Shown: one piece after another, positions 18,052 to 27,034 of the stretch | Layout: each line of letters starts with the position of its first letter | Numbering within the stretch: the first letter of the stretch is position 1 | Assembly: GCF_021026095.1 (NCBI RefSeq) | Contig: NZ_JAJNCU010000002.1 | Location: forward strand, 62,001 to 126,000 | Direction: 5' to 3' | Source: Salinicoccus halitifaciens | Lineage (GTDB): Bacteria > Bacillota > Bacilli > Staphylococcales > Salinicoccaceae | DNA: 64,000 nt | Program-made: the position numbers and the translations under genes | Notes under the pieces: generated by a model | What the model was told of the DNA's origin: nothing | Databases searched by the model: none | The model's input: only the letters and a program-made list of their open reading frames with translations

Positions 18052-19488
18052 ATGACGGAAATTTACCCGAGCTGGCTCACTAAAGAAATGCTTCGTGGAA
18101 TACGCAGATTCAATATAGATGCTTATTTGGTCGCCTTGGAAGGCTGGAGAAGGGGATTATCCCTGACTTTTTACGACCATCGGACAGACTTGACGGATAT
18201 GAAACTGATCGGTTTTGATCCCATCGGAAAGCTTTTCTCCCTCTCTTCAAGTGATAAAACGCATTTTTTTTACAGGACACGTGGAGATATGATCTCGAAT
18301 GAAGCAGTAGATACAGGAACAGACAAGGAAGCGACTAAAAAGCTGCTTACTGAAGCAGGTGTGACAGTCCCCAGGGGATTCAGCTTCACATCTGACACCC
18401 CACTGGAGGAGCTCAAGAAATCAATGGTAGGGATGGAAAAGCCATTTGTACTCAAACCTACATTTGGCAGTCTCGGTAAAGGTGTGACAACGAACATCCA
18501 ATCGGAGGAAACTTTTTTCCAAAGCCTTGAATATGCACAGAAGACCTATGATTATAAAGATTTTCTGGCAGAGCAGCATATTCTTGGAGATGATGTGCGT
18601 GTATATGTTGTAGGTGATGAAGTTGTGGCGGCGACTAAAAGGATTCCTGCAAATATTACCGGAGATGGACAGAGTACAATTGAAGAACTGGTCGAAGAGA
18701 AGAATGAAATGCGTAAATTGAATCCACATATGTCCACACGACTCATAAAAGTAGATGACAGAATGAAGGGTTACTTATCGAATCAGGGCTTAGATCTGAT
18801 GAGTGTGCCGGAAAGCGGGCAAACTGTCTTTTTAAAAGGTGAGAGCAATATATCAGCCGGTGGAGATTCAATAGATATCACGGATGAATTGGGTGAAGAA
18901 GCAGCCTTGACGGCAGTTGAGGCAGTCAGGGCGATTCCCGGCCTCCATCATGCGGGTGTGGATTTGATTGTAAATGAGGGTAAAGGTACAGTGATTGAAA
19001 TCAATTCCACCGGCAGCACCGCGCTCCATACTTTCCCTCTGTACGGAGAGGCCCGAAATGTTTCAAAAAAAATCATCGATTATTATTTCCCTGAAACGAA
19101 GGATATGACCACAAGCGATTGTTTATTCTTCAATTATACAGGTATACTTAAACAGTTGAGGGCCAACCAGTTGAAGAAGGTCGAAATCACCGACGCACCT
19201 GTCGGTGAAATATATGCCAAAAGATATGTCGTTTCAGGCAAAGTCCAAAAAGTAGGGTACAGAATATGGGCGGAGAACCAGGCGATAGCGCATGGACTTC
19301 ATGGATATGCCAAAAATTTGAAGAATGGGGAAGTCGTGGTTGTAGTGGCAGGACCGGAAAAAGAAAAAGTTGATGCATTCAAAGAGGCATGCTATGAAGG
19401 GCCAGAAAGGGCCAGAGTGCATAATGTCAAAGAATACATCTGGAAAAAAGAAGTCAAAGTTGGATTTGAAATTAAATCTGCAAAATGA
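18052..19488 (+). CDS. CphA-like ATP-grasp ligase fused to an intact acylphosphatase domain
   Basis: A 478-residue protein with three parts. The N-terminal domain carries VALEGWRRGLSLTF and a THFFYRTRGDMI strand. The ATP-grasp domain (about 90-350) resembles the ligase half of cyanophycin synthetase: AGVTVPRG, FVLKPTFGSLGKGV, ANITGDGQSTIEELVEEKN, NISAGGDSIDITDE and VIEINSTG. The acylphosphatase domain (391-475) reads VSGKVQKVGYR and HGYAKN; Arg404 and Asn422 are 18 residues apart, as in true acylphosphatases (R23/N41). There is no coiled-coil tail. ATP-grasp enzymes pass through an acyl phosphate, so the fused domain could be an editing or hydrolytic module; that is inference. Confidence 0.82.
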   Translation: MTEIYPSWLTKEMLRGIRRFNIDAYLVALEGWRRGLSLTFYDHRTDLTDMKLIGFDPIGKLFSLSSSDKTHFFYRTRGDMISNEAVDTGTDKEATKKLLTEAGVTVPRGFSFTSDTPLEELKKSMVGMEKPFVLKPTFGSLGKGVTTNIQSEETFFQSLEYAQKTYDYKDFLAEQHILGDDVRVYVVGDEVVAATKRIPANITGDGQSTIEELVEEKNEMRKLNPHMSTRLIKVDDRMKGYLSNQGLDLMSVPESGQTVFLKGESNISAGGDSIDITDELGEEAALTAVEAVRAIPGLHHAGVDLIVNEGKGTVIEINSTGSTALHTFPLYGEARNVSKKIIDYYFPETKDMTTSDCLFFNYTGILKQLRANQLKKVEITDAPVGEIYAKRYVVSGKVQKVGYRIWAENQAIAHGLHGYAKNLKNGEVVVVVAGPEKEKVDAFKEACYEGPERARVHNVKEYIWKKEVKVGFEIKSAK

Positions 19489-19639
19489 AAAGATACCGAT
19501 AACGGAAAATAGGGAATTACATATATACTCTGTGTTAATATATTATGTAATCAAACATGTCAGAAATCCTCGAAAGCATATAGCAGATCGGTATATTCAC
19601 TTGTAATTTACTTTTTATGAAAGTATGGGAGAAATGAGT

Positions 19640-21061
19640 ATGATAGAGAACACTAAAAAATTCAAAGAATTGGGAATCAGCACCACCACCAAAATTAATA
19701 AAGATTGGTATGACGCAGGACTATTGGATAACATTGATGAAAGTTTCCTGAAAGAAGTGGACAGCTATTGGAGTCCCAAGACTGAAAGAAAGATAGATAA
19801 AGGTTTATATACTGCTTTCATGAATTTGCACGGCATCAAGGAACCGAAATTGATAACCGGAAGTGTAATGCGTTATGAAGTGCTTCCCGTCTTCAATGAT
19901 TACGATATGACAGGCTATTATGGGGATAAAAATATCTATGACTTGATCATCGATCGCTCCCGCTCTGCTGTGACCGTCGTAAGAAGTATAAGGGGACAAT
20001 ACTTTGATGCTGATTACAATACCATATCGCCTGAAACTGCACTTGAATTGTTATCAAAAAATGAAAATGGTCTCATAATTAAGCCGAGTAAAGGTAACAA
20101 CGGCAGTGGTATAGCGAAGCTGGAGTTAAAGGGAGATAAAGTACTTTTCGAAGATAAATACATTTCGGTTGAACGACTTCTTAAAAAATTCAGAGGTAAC
20201 TTCATAGTGCAAGAAATGTTGAAACAACATCCCAATATGGCGGCACCGCATCCTGCATCGGTCAATACGATCAGAATGGTCACATTTAGATGGAATAACG
20301 AAATAAAATATTTATTGGCATTTGCACGTTTTGGCAGTGGCGACGACATAAGGGATAATGCGAATGTGGACAGCAGTCCACGTATAGGTGTCAAAGACAC
20401 AGGAGAATTTTTCGATTTTGGAATCGGACAAAGTGGGGAGAAGTTCACGGAACATCCAACGACCGGATTTAAATTTTCCGATCTTAAGCCGATTCCGAAT
20501 TATGAAGAATTCAAGAAATTCGTAACAGACAGTCATAAGCATTTCATACACTTGGATTTCGTCTCCTGGGATATTGCGGTGGGCACTGACGGCAAACCGG
20601 TCTTCATAGAAGCGAACTTCGCAGGCTCAACTGCTTTTTATCAGCTAGTTTCCCAAAAACCGATGTTCGGTGATATGACGGAAGAAGTTATGAAATATGT
20701 CAAAGAAACCATCGACACCAAAAGTCCTAAGCTGATGAAAAAGCACCGGAAACGCATTGAGAAAAAAGAGTTGGAAAGCCTCAAGAAAGAACTTGGACAA
20801 AACGAAAGACTGGTCAAAGAATTGAAAAAGGAATTAAATCAGTTGAAAAATGATTCGACCTCGTCCAAAGAATTGAAAAATAAGTATAATAATATGAAAA
20901 GGTCTATGGACACAATCAGAGATGAAACAGAAAAAGAGAAACAGCAACTGATCAAAGAGAGAGATAAATACAAGAAAAAATATGAAGAGATGGCTGGGAG
21001 CACAAGCTGGCGCATTACAGAACCGGTTCGTAAGGTCGGTTCAGTGTTTAAGAAAAAATAA
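19640..21061 (+). CDS. Sugar-transfer-associated ATP-grasp protein, second copy
   Basis: A 473-residue paralogue of the 16589 protein, with near-identical core motifs: LIIKPSKGNNGSGIAKL, FIVQEMLKQHPNMAAPHPAS, NANVDSSPRIGVKDTGEF and FVSWDIAVGTDGKPVFIEAN. The C-terminal coiled coil is about as long and ends in STSWRITEPVRKVGSVFKKK. I start at ATG 19640, which has GGGAG 8 nt upstream; ATG 19625 and 19634 are too far from or too close to that site. It is followed, like the first copy, by a CphA-like gene, so a two-gene block appears duplicated. The 150 bp before it hold no clear promoter. Confidence 0.75.
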   Translation: MIENTKKFKELGISTTTKINKDWYDAGLLDNIDESFLKEVDSYWSPKTERKIDKGLYTAFMNLHGIKEPKLITGSVMRYEVLPVFNDYDMTGYYGDKNIYDLIIDRSRSAVTVVRSIRGQYFDADYNTISPETALELLSKNENGLIIKPSKGNNGSGIAKLELKGDKVLFEDKYISVERLLKKFRGNFIVQEMLKQHPNMAAPHPASVNTIRMVTFRWNNEIKYLLAFARFGSGDDIRDNANVDSSPRIGVKDTGEFFDFGIGQSGEKFTEHPTTGFKFSDLKPIPNYEEFKKFVTDSHKHFIHLDFVSWDIAVGTDGKPVFIEANFAGSTAFYQLVSQKPMFGDMTEEVMKYVKETIDTKSPKLMKKHRKRIEKKELESLKKELGQNERLVKELKKELNQLKNDSTSSKELKNKYNNMKRSMDTIRDETEKEKQQLIKERDKYKKKYEEMAGSTSWRITEPVRKVGSVFKKK

Positions 21062-21118
21062 GCAGCGTGACGGGTTGGTATGTCCCAGCTATAAATATCT
21101 CACCATGAACACCAGAAG

Positions 21119-21156
21119 TACCCACAGACAAGGAAAGACATCTTATTCTGTGGGTA
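21119..21156. other. 10-bp hairpin in the ATP-grasp intergenic region
   Basis: TACCCACAGA at 21119-21128 pairs perfectly with TCTGTGGGTA at 21147-21156 around an 18-nt loop, about 95 nt before the next start codon. It lacks a T run, so it is not a classic terminator. It may be an RNA processing or stability element, or an operator. Confidence 0.5.
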
Positions 21157-21249
21157 TTACTTATGAAATGAGAAGTGGTTAAGACGGCTCAACAACTGAT
21201 GGAAAATCTGCATTCAAAGGGAACTTTCCAGCTTAAAAGGAGAAATATA

Positions 21250-22686
21250 ATGGATTATACAGGATTATACAATAATTTTTCGGCAATCAATAAACAGATG
21301 CCAAGACGGGCAAAAGGTTTTGGGCTGGTCACCTATTCAATCGCTCTCGAAGCGTGGAGAAGAGGACTCGAATTGAAATTCTACACAGGATTCGTCAGAA
21401 ATCAGGCGAGGATCTACTACCGTCTGAAAAGTGAAGAGCGGGAGCACACTTTCAGAATCAGCTTTGGCGGCAATATGGATAAAGAAGTCAGGAAAATCGT
21501 GAACAGCAAAGAACAGGCAAAAGAATATTTGGCCAAAGGGGATGTGCCGGTTCCCCGGGGCGGAGCGGTTTCTATAGAAAACGGTTATGAAGAAGTTTAC
21601 TCGATTATTGAGTCGACAGGGTATCCTGCAGTCGTAAAGCCGATCAATGGGAGACTCGGACAGGGTGTCCACACAGATATCAAGAATCAAAAAGAATTGG
21701 AAGCGGCTTTAAATAACTTGGAAGAACTCGGGTATAAGGACATTATGGTGGAAAATTTCATAGTGGGGGAAGATACACGGGTCTATGTGACAAAGGATGA
21801 AGTCATTGCAGCATATAAAAGGGAACCTGCCAATGTCATCGGTGACGGCAAAAGGACGATCAAAGAATTGATTGGGGTTAAAAATAAAATCCGTCAGACC
21901 AATCCTCACGCCAAGAAGAATAAATTGGAAATTACAGGCAAGGTGAAAGCCTACCTTAAAGAAAAAGGCTTCTCCCTTACAAGTATACCTGCCAAGGATG
22001 AAGTGGTATATCTCACTGACAGTACATTGCATATCGACGGCTGTGAAGTCGTAGATGTTACAGATGAGCTGACACCAAAAATCCGGGAAATTGCCAGGAA
22101 TGCAGTGAAAGCCATTCCAGGTATGGAACTGAGCGGATTGGATATTATGGTTAATAAAGAGAAAGATGAAGGGTATGTGCTGGAATTGAATGCCAGCCCT
22201 AATATTGCCGGCCATCTATTTCCCATGATTGGTGAACCAAGAGACGTCCACAAAGCATTCATAGATCATTTCTTTCCGGAAACCAAAGAGAGGGACTCGG
22301 GAAGATTCCAAAATTTCGTCTTTGATTTTGATAACATCAATAAAATCCTGAAAAGCGGAGTAGTGACAGAAGTCACTGTCCCTCGACTTCCTGAAGGTGA
22401 GTTGAATGCAAAGACTTTTGAAATATCCGGTAATGTCTCCAAACTAGTTCCATTGATACGCCGCCGGGCAGTAGGGACGAAATTGGGTGGTGAAGTGGTA
22501 AAAGAAGAAAAAGACCTTCTGATCATCAAAGTGGCAGGAGCTTCAAACGATATAGAAAAATTTACAGAGTATATGCTCAGCAAGAAAAATTCTAAAATAA
22601 ACGTGAAGATATCTGATGATCAAAACTGGGAAGGTGAATATCAATACTACTTCAAATCTTTGATTGAATTTGAAGTGACAAAGTAA
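21250..22686 (+). CDS. CphA-like ATP-grasp protein with degenerate acylphosphatase-like domain
   Basis: A 478-residue protein. The N-terminal domain has TYSIALEAWRRGLELKF and TFRISFGGNMDKEVRKIV. The ATP-grasp shows VVKPINGRLGQGVHTDI, DIMVENFIVGEDTRVYV, ANVIGDGKRTIKELI and VLELNASPNIAGHLFP. The C-terminal 90 residues keep the acylphosphatase strand order (FEISGNVSKL, LLIIKVAGASNDIEKF), but the Arg and Asn positions are Leu and Glu. There is no SWKxTxPLR tail. I start at ATG 21250, 7 nt after AAAAGGAG; a GTG at 21175 is far from any good site. Its closest local relative is the protein at 32314. A terminator follows. Confidence 0.8.
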   Translation: MDYTGLYNNFSAINKQMPRRAKGFGLVTYSIALEAWRRGLELKFYTGFVRNQARIYYRLKSEEREHTFRISFGGNMDKEVRKIVNSKEQAKEYLAKGDVPVPRGGAVSIENGYEEVYSIIESTGYPAVVKPINGRLGQGVHTDIKNQKELEAALNNLEELGYKDIMVENFIVGEDTRVYVTKDEVIAAYKREPANVIGDGKRTIKELIGVKNKIRQTNPHAKKNKLEITGKVKAYLKEKGFSLTSIPAKDEVVYLTDSTLHIDGCEVVDVTDELTPKIREIARNAVKAIPGMELSGLDIMVNKEKDEGYVLELNASPNIAGHLFPMIGEPRDVHKAFIDHFFPETKERDSGRFQNFVFDFDNINKILKSGVVTEVTVPRLPEGELNAKTFEISGNVSKLVPLIRRRAVGTKLGGEVVKEEKDLLIIKVAGASNDIEKFTEYMLSKKNSKINVKISDDQNWEGEYQYYFKSLIEFEVTK

Positions 22687-22697
22687 ATTCATCTAAG

Positions 22698-22728
22698 AAG
22701 AGTCCGGCTTTTCAGCCGGGCTCTTTAT
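22698..22728 (+). terminator. Intrinsic terminator inside the ATP-grasp array
   Basis: GAGTCCGGCT at 22700-22709 pairs with AGCCGGGCTC at 22714-22723 around TTTC, then TTTA. It follows the stop codon at 22686 and divides the array into at least two transcription units. Confidence 0.8.
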
Positions 22729-22785
22729 TAATATATATTAAATACCGTAGACAGCTGGATTAAAATTTATCCCGCAATTTGTATA

Positions 22786-22794
22786 TGATATAAT
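22786..22794 (+). promoter_or_regulatory. Extended -10 promoter element in the ATP-grasp array
   Basis: TGATATAAT is a perfect extended -10. The -35 region 17 bp upstream (TTTATC) is weak. It follows the terminator at 22698-22728 and probably drives the genes from 22867 to 32149. Confidence 0.6.
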
Positions 22795-22866
22795 TCTTTG
22801 GAGTGTGACATATCATAAAGTGACCACTGAATTCTTAAATTTCGAGAGAAAGTGAAAAGAAATCCC

Positions 22867-23967
22867 ATGGATATTAATTTATTAAAAGATACTTTAATTG
22901 AACATTTCAACGATACAGTGGTGAATCAGTATGATTCCCATATGGACTCTGTACCTGAAATCGCAAAAGAGGCGATCAAAAAATTTGATGACATGAAGTA
23001 TGAAATGGCATCACCCTCTAAAATCGTCTTCTATTATAGAGGCAGGGAAGTCGGTGGATTTAACGGTCAGAATATCATGACCAATAAAAAAGAAGGTACC
23101 CGCATTGCAAGGGACAAATATAAAACTGAACAATATCTGATGGAAAAAAAGGTCGCTACAACAAAGTCCTTCATTTATGATGCCAATCAGTTTGAAGAAG
23201 CAAAGAAAGAGTTGGAAAAACACACTATGCCTTTTGTAATAAAGCCGTACAATTTGAGCTCGGGCAAAGGCGTAGTGATGAATGTCAATCCGGAAAATGT
23301 CAGCGAAGCCTGGTTAAACTGCCTAAAGGCATATGAAGGAAGCACCGATGGCGCACAAGTAATTATACAACCGCAATTACCAGGGATTGAAGCCCGTTTT
23401 TTGGTTATCAATGAACATTTCAGTTCCGCCATTTTGAGGGTACCGGCAAATATAACCGGGGATGGGAATTCTACGATAAGAGAACTGATTAAATGCAAGA
23501 ATCATTTGAGAAAACAGAACCCCCATCTTAAAAAGTTCATGATTCCTTTGAATCTGCAGCTTGAAAGTTATCTGACTGATATAGATTTGAATTTGGACAG
23601 TGTGGTCCAAAAAAACAGAGTAATCTTCTTTACGAGTGTTTCGAATGTGGCACTAGGAGGAGATACATTGGAAATCAGCCATCTTGTTTCCGACAATTTG
23701 AAGCGCCTTGCCGAAAGTGCAGTAGAAGCGGTGCCTCATTTGAAATCAGCCGGTGTGGATATCATGTTTTCGAGGTTTAATGATGAAGAAGCAAAAGTTC
23801 TGGAGCTGAATCATGCAGCCAATCTTGTGATGCATTATTATCCCTGGAAAGGGACGCCCAAACAACCCATTCATGATTATATAAATGACATTTATGAAGA
23901 AGCTCAACGTGAGAAAAAGTCTTTCGGCAGGTTAAAAAAATTCATTAGGAAACGCCTTAATAATTAA
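22867..23967 (+). CDS. Short CphA-like ATP-grasp protein without acylphosphatase domain
   Basis: A 366-residue protein. Its N-terminal 85 residues lack the ALExWRRG box and differ from its neighbours (SKIVFYYRGREVGGF). The ATP-grasp is recognisable by FVIKPYNLSSGKGVVMNV, VPANITGDGNSTIRELI, LRKQNPHLKKF, NVALGGDTLEISH and VLELNHAANLVMHYYP. The chain then stops after a short basic tail (FGRLKKFIRKRLNN), so the acylphosphatase-like domain and coiled coil are missing. The start is uncertain: GTG 22852 also fits; neither has a strong ribosome site. It is the first gene after an internal terminator and promoter. Probably an amide-forming ligase; substrate unknown. Confidence 0.72.
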   Translation: MDINLLKDTLIEHFNDTVVNQYDSHMDSVPEIAKEAIKKFDDMKYEMASPSKIVFYYRGREVGGFNGQNIMTNKKEGTRIARDKYKTEQYLMEKKVATTKSFIYDANQFEEAKKELEKHTMPFVIKPYNLSSGKGVVMNVNPENVSEAWLNCLKAYEGSTDGAQVIIQPQLPGIEARFLVINEHFSSAILRVPANITGDGNSTIRELIKCKNHLRKQNPHLKKFMIPLNLQLESYLTDIDLNLDSVVQKNRVIFFTSVSNVALGGDTLEISHLVSDNLKRLAESAVEAVPHLKSAGVDIMFSRFNDEEAKVLELNHAANLVMHYYPWKGTPKQPIHDYINDIYEEAQREKKSFGRLKKFIRKRLNN

Positions 23968-24031
23968 TCAAATATAAAAAAGAACGACTGTAAAAGGTTC
24001 ACCGAACCAGGCAACGTTAGGGGGGAACGAT

Positions 24032-25324
24032 ATGCAAGATAAATCAGCGGAATGGTTTCCGCATTTGTCCGGGCAAATCCTAGAGGAGAATTACGGTTCT
24101 CATTTCGATGCTTTTCTTATTGCTCTGGAAGGCTGGAGACGCGGCTTGACTTTGAGATGGCATGTGAAAGAGTCAGAGAAATTTCCCGGGATGCTGACGT
24201 GGGAAGACAATGAGCCGGGACAGCTGTTTTCATTAAAATCGGATGAGGATTGTCATTATTTCTTCCGGTCACGTGGAGACAAGGTGACAAAAGAAGCAGT
24301 GAAGACCACGCGAGATACGGAAAAACTCCAAAAGAAGCTCCTTTCAGCAGGCATCACCCTGCCTGCTGAAAGACAATCCACTAAAGATGAATATAATTCC
24401 AAATCGGAAGAACTCGTTGAAAAGTACAGTATCTATATGGTTGGCGATGACATTGTAGGCGCGATCAAATACGAACCTTCTGGTACTGCAGTCAATGTTG
24501 AAGAACCTCTCGATGTATTGGATGTATTACCTGAAGCATTCAAAGAAACGGCACTCAAAGCGTCGGAAACCATACCAGGATTCGGACATGGCATTATCAA
24601 TATAATCACTCAAGGAAATACGCCTGAGCCTTATGTAAACGGAGTGGACTTGACAGGCCGGATATCGGAGTTCCTTTATCCTGTACAAGGGAAAGCGAGG
24701 GATATACCCGCTGCCATCATCGATTATTATTTTCCGGGAACATGTAAAAATGTTCACAATGCTCACAATGCTCCTGTTATATTTTTTGATTATAATGAAG
24801 TCATCCAGCCTTTAAGGGACAGGACAGCAGATAACGTGAAAATCGTTTCATATGAATGTGGCAGTCTGATATCCAGAAAGTTCATACTTTCAGGTGAAGT
24901 GGATAAATACTCATTCCACCGATGGATCAAAGGAGAGGCAAAAGAGTACAATCTTGATGGTTATACAAGGTACAGGAGTGATGGCAAGTTGGAAATCGTT
25001 GCAGCAACCCCTGATGAAGAGAAAATAAATGCTTTTTATGGCAAAATACTTGAAAGACAGTCAGACCATAATATTACTATTATTGGAATGAAAGAATTCT
25101 TAGAATCGATAAAGAAAGGTTTTTCAAATATAGGGGAGCGGAGAGAGTTGCTCAATCTGTATCACGAGGCTCAAGAAGACTTGAAATCAGCTGAAGAAGA
25201 AATCGAAGTGCTCGAAGATAAGCATCTCGATATGCTCAACAGCAATTCATGGAAAGCGACTGCGCCGCTCCGGAAGTTTACAGGCGTGGGTAAAGGTCTG
25301 TACCGCCATCTCAGAAAAAAATAA
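24032..25324 (+). CDS. Degenerate ATP-grasp-like protein (likely pseudoenzyme)
   Basis: A 430-residue protein that begins and ends like its neighbours but lacks the catalytic middle. The N-terminal box LIALEGWRRGLTLRW and the strand HYFFRSRGDKVTKEAVK match the 18052 protein. The ATP-binding loop (KPxxGxxGxGV) and the whole GDGxxTIxELI segment are absent, and the metal-binding ExN motif is replaced by VNGVDLTG. The acylphosphatase-like domain follows (FILSGEVDKYSFHRW) with His and Tyr at the two catalytic positions. It closes with a coiled coil and SNSWKATAPLRKF. The frame is intact, with a good ribosome site (AGGGGGG), so it is probably kept as a non-catalytic partner. Confidence 0.7.
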   Translation: MQDKSAEWFPHLSGQILEENYGSHFDAFLIALEGWRRGLTLRWHVKESEKFPGMLTWEDNEPGQLFSLKSDEDCHYFFRSRGDKVTKEAVKTTRDTEKLQKKLLSAGITLPAERQSTKDEYNSKSEELVEKYSIYMVGDDIVGAIKYEPSGTAVNVEEPLDVLDVLPEAFKETALKASETIPGFGHGIINIITQGNTPEPYVNGVDLTGRISEFLYPVQGKARDIPAAIIDYYFPGTCKNVHNAHNAPVIFFDYNEVIQPLRDRTADNVKIVSYECGSLISRKFILSGEVDKYSFHRWIKGEAKEYNLDGYTRYRSDGKLEIVAATPDEEKINAFYGKILERQSDHNITIIGMKEFLESIKKGFSNIGERRELLNLYHEAQEDLKSAEEEIEVLEDKHLDMLNSNSWKATAPLRKFTGVGKGLYRHLRKK

Positions 25325-25406
25325 GAGAATATGAGCATGGCCGGTCTGACATGAGTTCAGGATGGAAAATGTCGATCGGTCTTCCCTGGAAGAGGAGATT
25401 CTGAAA

Positions 25407-26996
25407 ATGATAGATAAAATACAAATTTTAAATGACACTCCAAGCGAAATTTATCCACACTCAGCACACGGACCGGCTTTGATGACATATACTATTGCAC
25501 TTGAAGCCTGGCAAAGAGGAATTGAAGTCAAATTCTTCACCATATATGTCAAAAATCAGTTGAAAATTAGATATAAATTGTCTCATAAGAATGAAGATCA
25601 CACTTTTCAATTGTCATTGGGAGATAAAGTTTCAAAAGAGGCAAGGAAAATTGGGAGAAGCAAAGCATTGACGAAGCAATACCTTAAAGCAGCAGGCGTA
25701 CCAGTGCCTGAAGGGAAGATGCTCTCGATTCATAATAGTGACTATAATGAAGCGGCTGAGTATGCAGGGCATATCGGATATCCTGTCATCGTCAAGCCGG
25801 CAGAGGCGAGCCTGGCCATCGGCGTTCGCACCAATATTCAAAGTAAAGAAGATCTTCATGAAGCATTGGACCATGTTCATGTGGAACTTGGATATAAAGA
25901 TATTATTATTGAGCGGCATGCAGCAGGTTATGATACGAGGACTTATGTGGCAGGAGATCAGGTGATTGCCTCTTTTAAGAGGGTGCGGGGAAACATAATC
26001 GGAGATGGAGAGAGCAGTATTATGCAATTGATCGAAATGAAAAATAAATACCGGAAGATGAACCCGCATCTGAGTGGAGATTTGATTGAAGTCGAAGAGA
26101 ATTTGATTGATTTCATAAATGAACAAGGCTATCAATTGGACAGCATTCTTGAAAATGGTAAGAAAGTGGATTTAAGCGGCAGTACATTCGCAAAAGATTA
26201 TTCGGAAACAGTGGATATCACGGATGAACTCACTGAAAACTTTAAGAAGACCGCTGTCGAAGCAATCAGATGTCTGCCGGGCATGAACCTGGCAGGTGTC
26301 GATATTATCATGGATCAGGAGAATGACAGGAATTATGTACTCGAAGTGAACTGCAGACCTAATATCGGCGGGCACCTGTTCCCTGTAATCGGACAGAGCA
26401 GGGATGTGCCGGGAGCCATTATTGATTATTACTTCCCTGAAACGGCTGAAATTGAAAAGAAAGAATCTGCCTGGTTCACTTTCGATTTCGATAGTATCAC
26501 GGACTTCCTTAAGAAAGGGATTGTCAAAGAAGTCACCTTGCCGCCACTTCCAAAGAAGAATGTGGTGAATAAACATCTGATCATAACCGGTGATATTGAA
26601 AAATATGACCATTGGTTATTCAAAAGTGCCATAGGCCACAGGGTCGGTGGACATATGAAGAAAATCACCTGCAACAAAGCAAGACTGATCATAGCAGGAA
26701 GAAAGCAACGTGTTGAAGTTTTTATGGAAAAACTGTCCTCGAAATCTTCAATTATGGATATTGAATTGATTGATGAAAACAGATGGGACTCTCATATCAT
26801 GTATAAATTTGAAGTATTCGATGAGATGAAACCTGTTGCACTCATTTCAAAAGAAGGTCATATCGAGTCGGAAAACAGAAGACTTAAAAAAGAGAATGAA
26901 CAACTGAAGAAAGAGATGTCACAGTTGAAAGAAAGCAACTCATGGAAAGTCACCAGGCCATTAAGAATGATTAGCAGGCTAAGGAAGAATGATTAA
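25407..26996 (+). CDS. CphA-like ATP-grasp ligase with acylphosphatase-like domain and coiled-coil tail
   Basis: A 529-residue protein: TIALEAWQRGIEVKF, HTFQLSLGDKVSKEARKI, AGVPVPEGK, IVKPAEASLAIGVRTNI, IIERHAAGYDTRTYV, GDGESSIMQLIEMKN, VDITDELTE and VLEVNCRPNIGGHLFP. The glycine-rich ATP loop is changed to a Ser-Leu-Ala form shared only with the 35134 protein. The acylphosphatase-like region (HLIITGDIEKYDHW) lacks both catalytic residues. The tail QLKESNSWKVTRPLRMI follows a short coiled coil. I start at ATG 25407, 9 nt after GAGGAG and level with its paralogues; ATG 25362 has no clear site. Likely forms an amide bond on a surface polymer. Confidence 0.78.
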   Translation: MIDKIQILNDTPSEIYPHSAHGPALMTYTIALEAWQRGIEVKFFTIYVKNQLKIRYKLSHKNEDHTFQLSLGDKVSKEARKIGRSKALTKQYLKAAGVPVPEGKMLSIHNSDYNEAAEYAGHIGYPVIVKPAEASLAIGVRTNIQSKEDLHEALDHVHVELGYKDIIIERHAAGYDTRTYVAGDQVIASFKRVRGNIIGDGESSIMQLIEMKNKYRKMNPHLSGDLIEVEENLIDFINEQGYQLDSILENGKKVDLSGSTFAKDYSETVDITDELTENFKKTAVEAIRCLPGMNLAGVDIIMDQENDRNYVLEVNCRPNIGGHLFPVIGQSRDVPGAIIDYYFPETAEIEKKESAWFTFDFDSITDFLKKGIVKEVTLPPLPKKNVVNKHLIITGDIEKYDHWLFKSAIGHRVGGHMKKITCNKARLIIAGRKQRVEVFMEKLSSKSSIMDIELIDENRWDSHIMYKFEVFDEMKPVALISKEGHIESENRRLKKENEQLKKEMSQLKESNSWKVTRPLRMISRLRKND

Positions 26997-27034
26997 AACT
27001 GGCTTTCTGCAAAGTTTTGGAGGGAAGTTTTAAC

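Noticed and set aside
24032-25324. Frameshifted pseudogene
   Set aside because: The frame runs unbroken from a good ribosome site to the conserved C-terminal tail; the losses are in-frame deletions.
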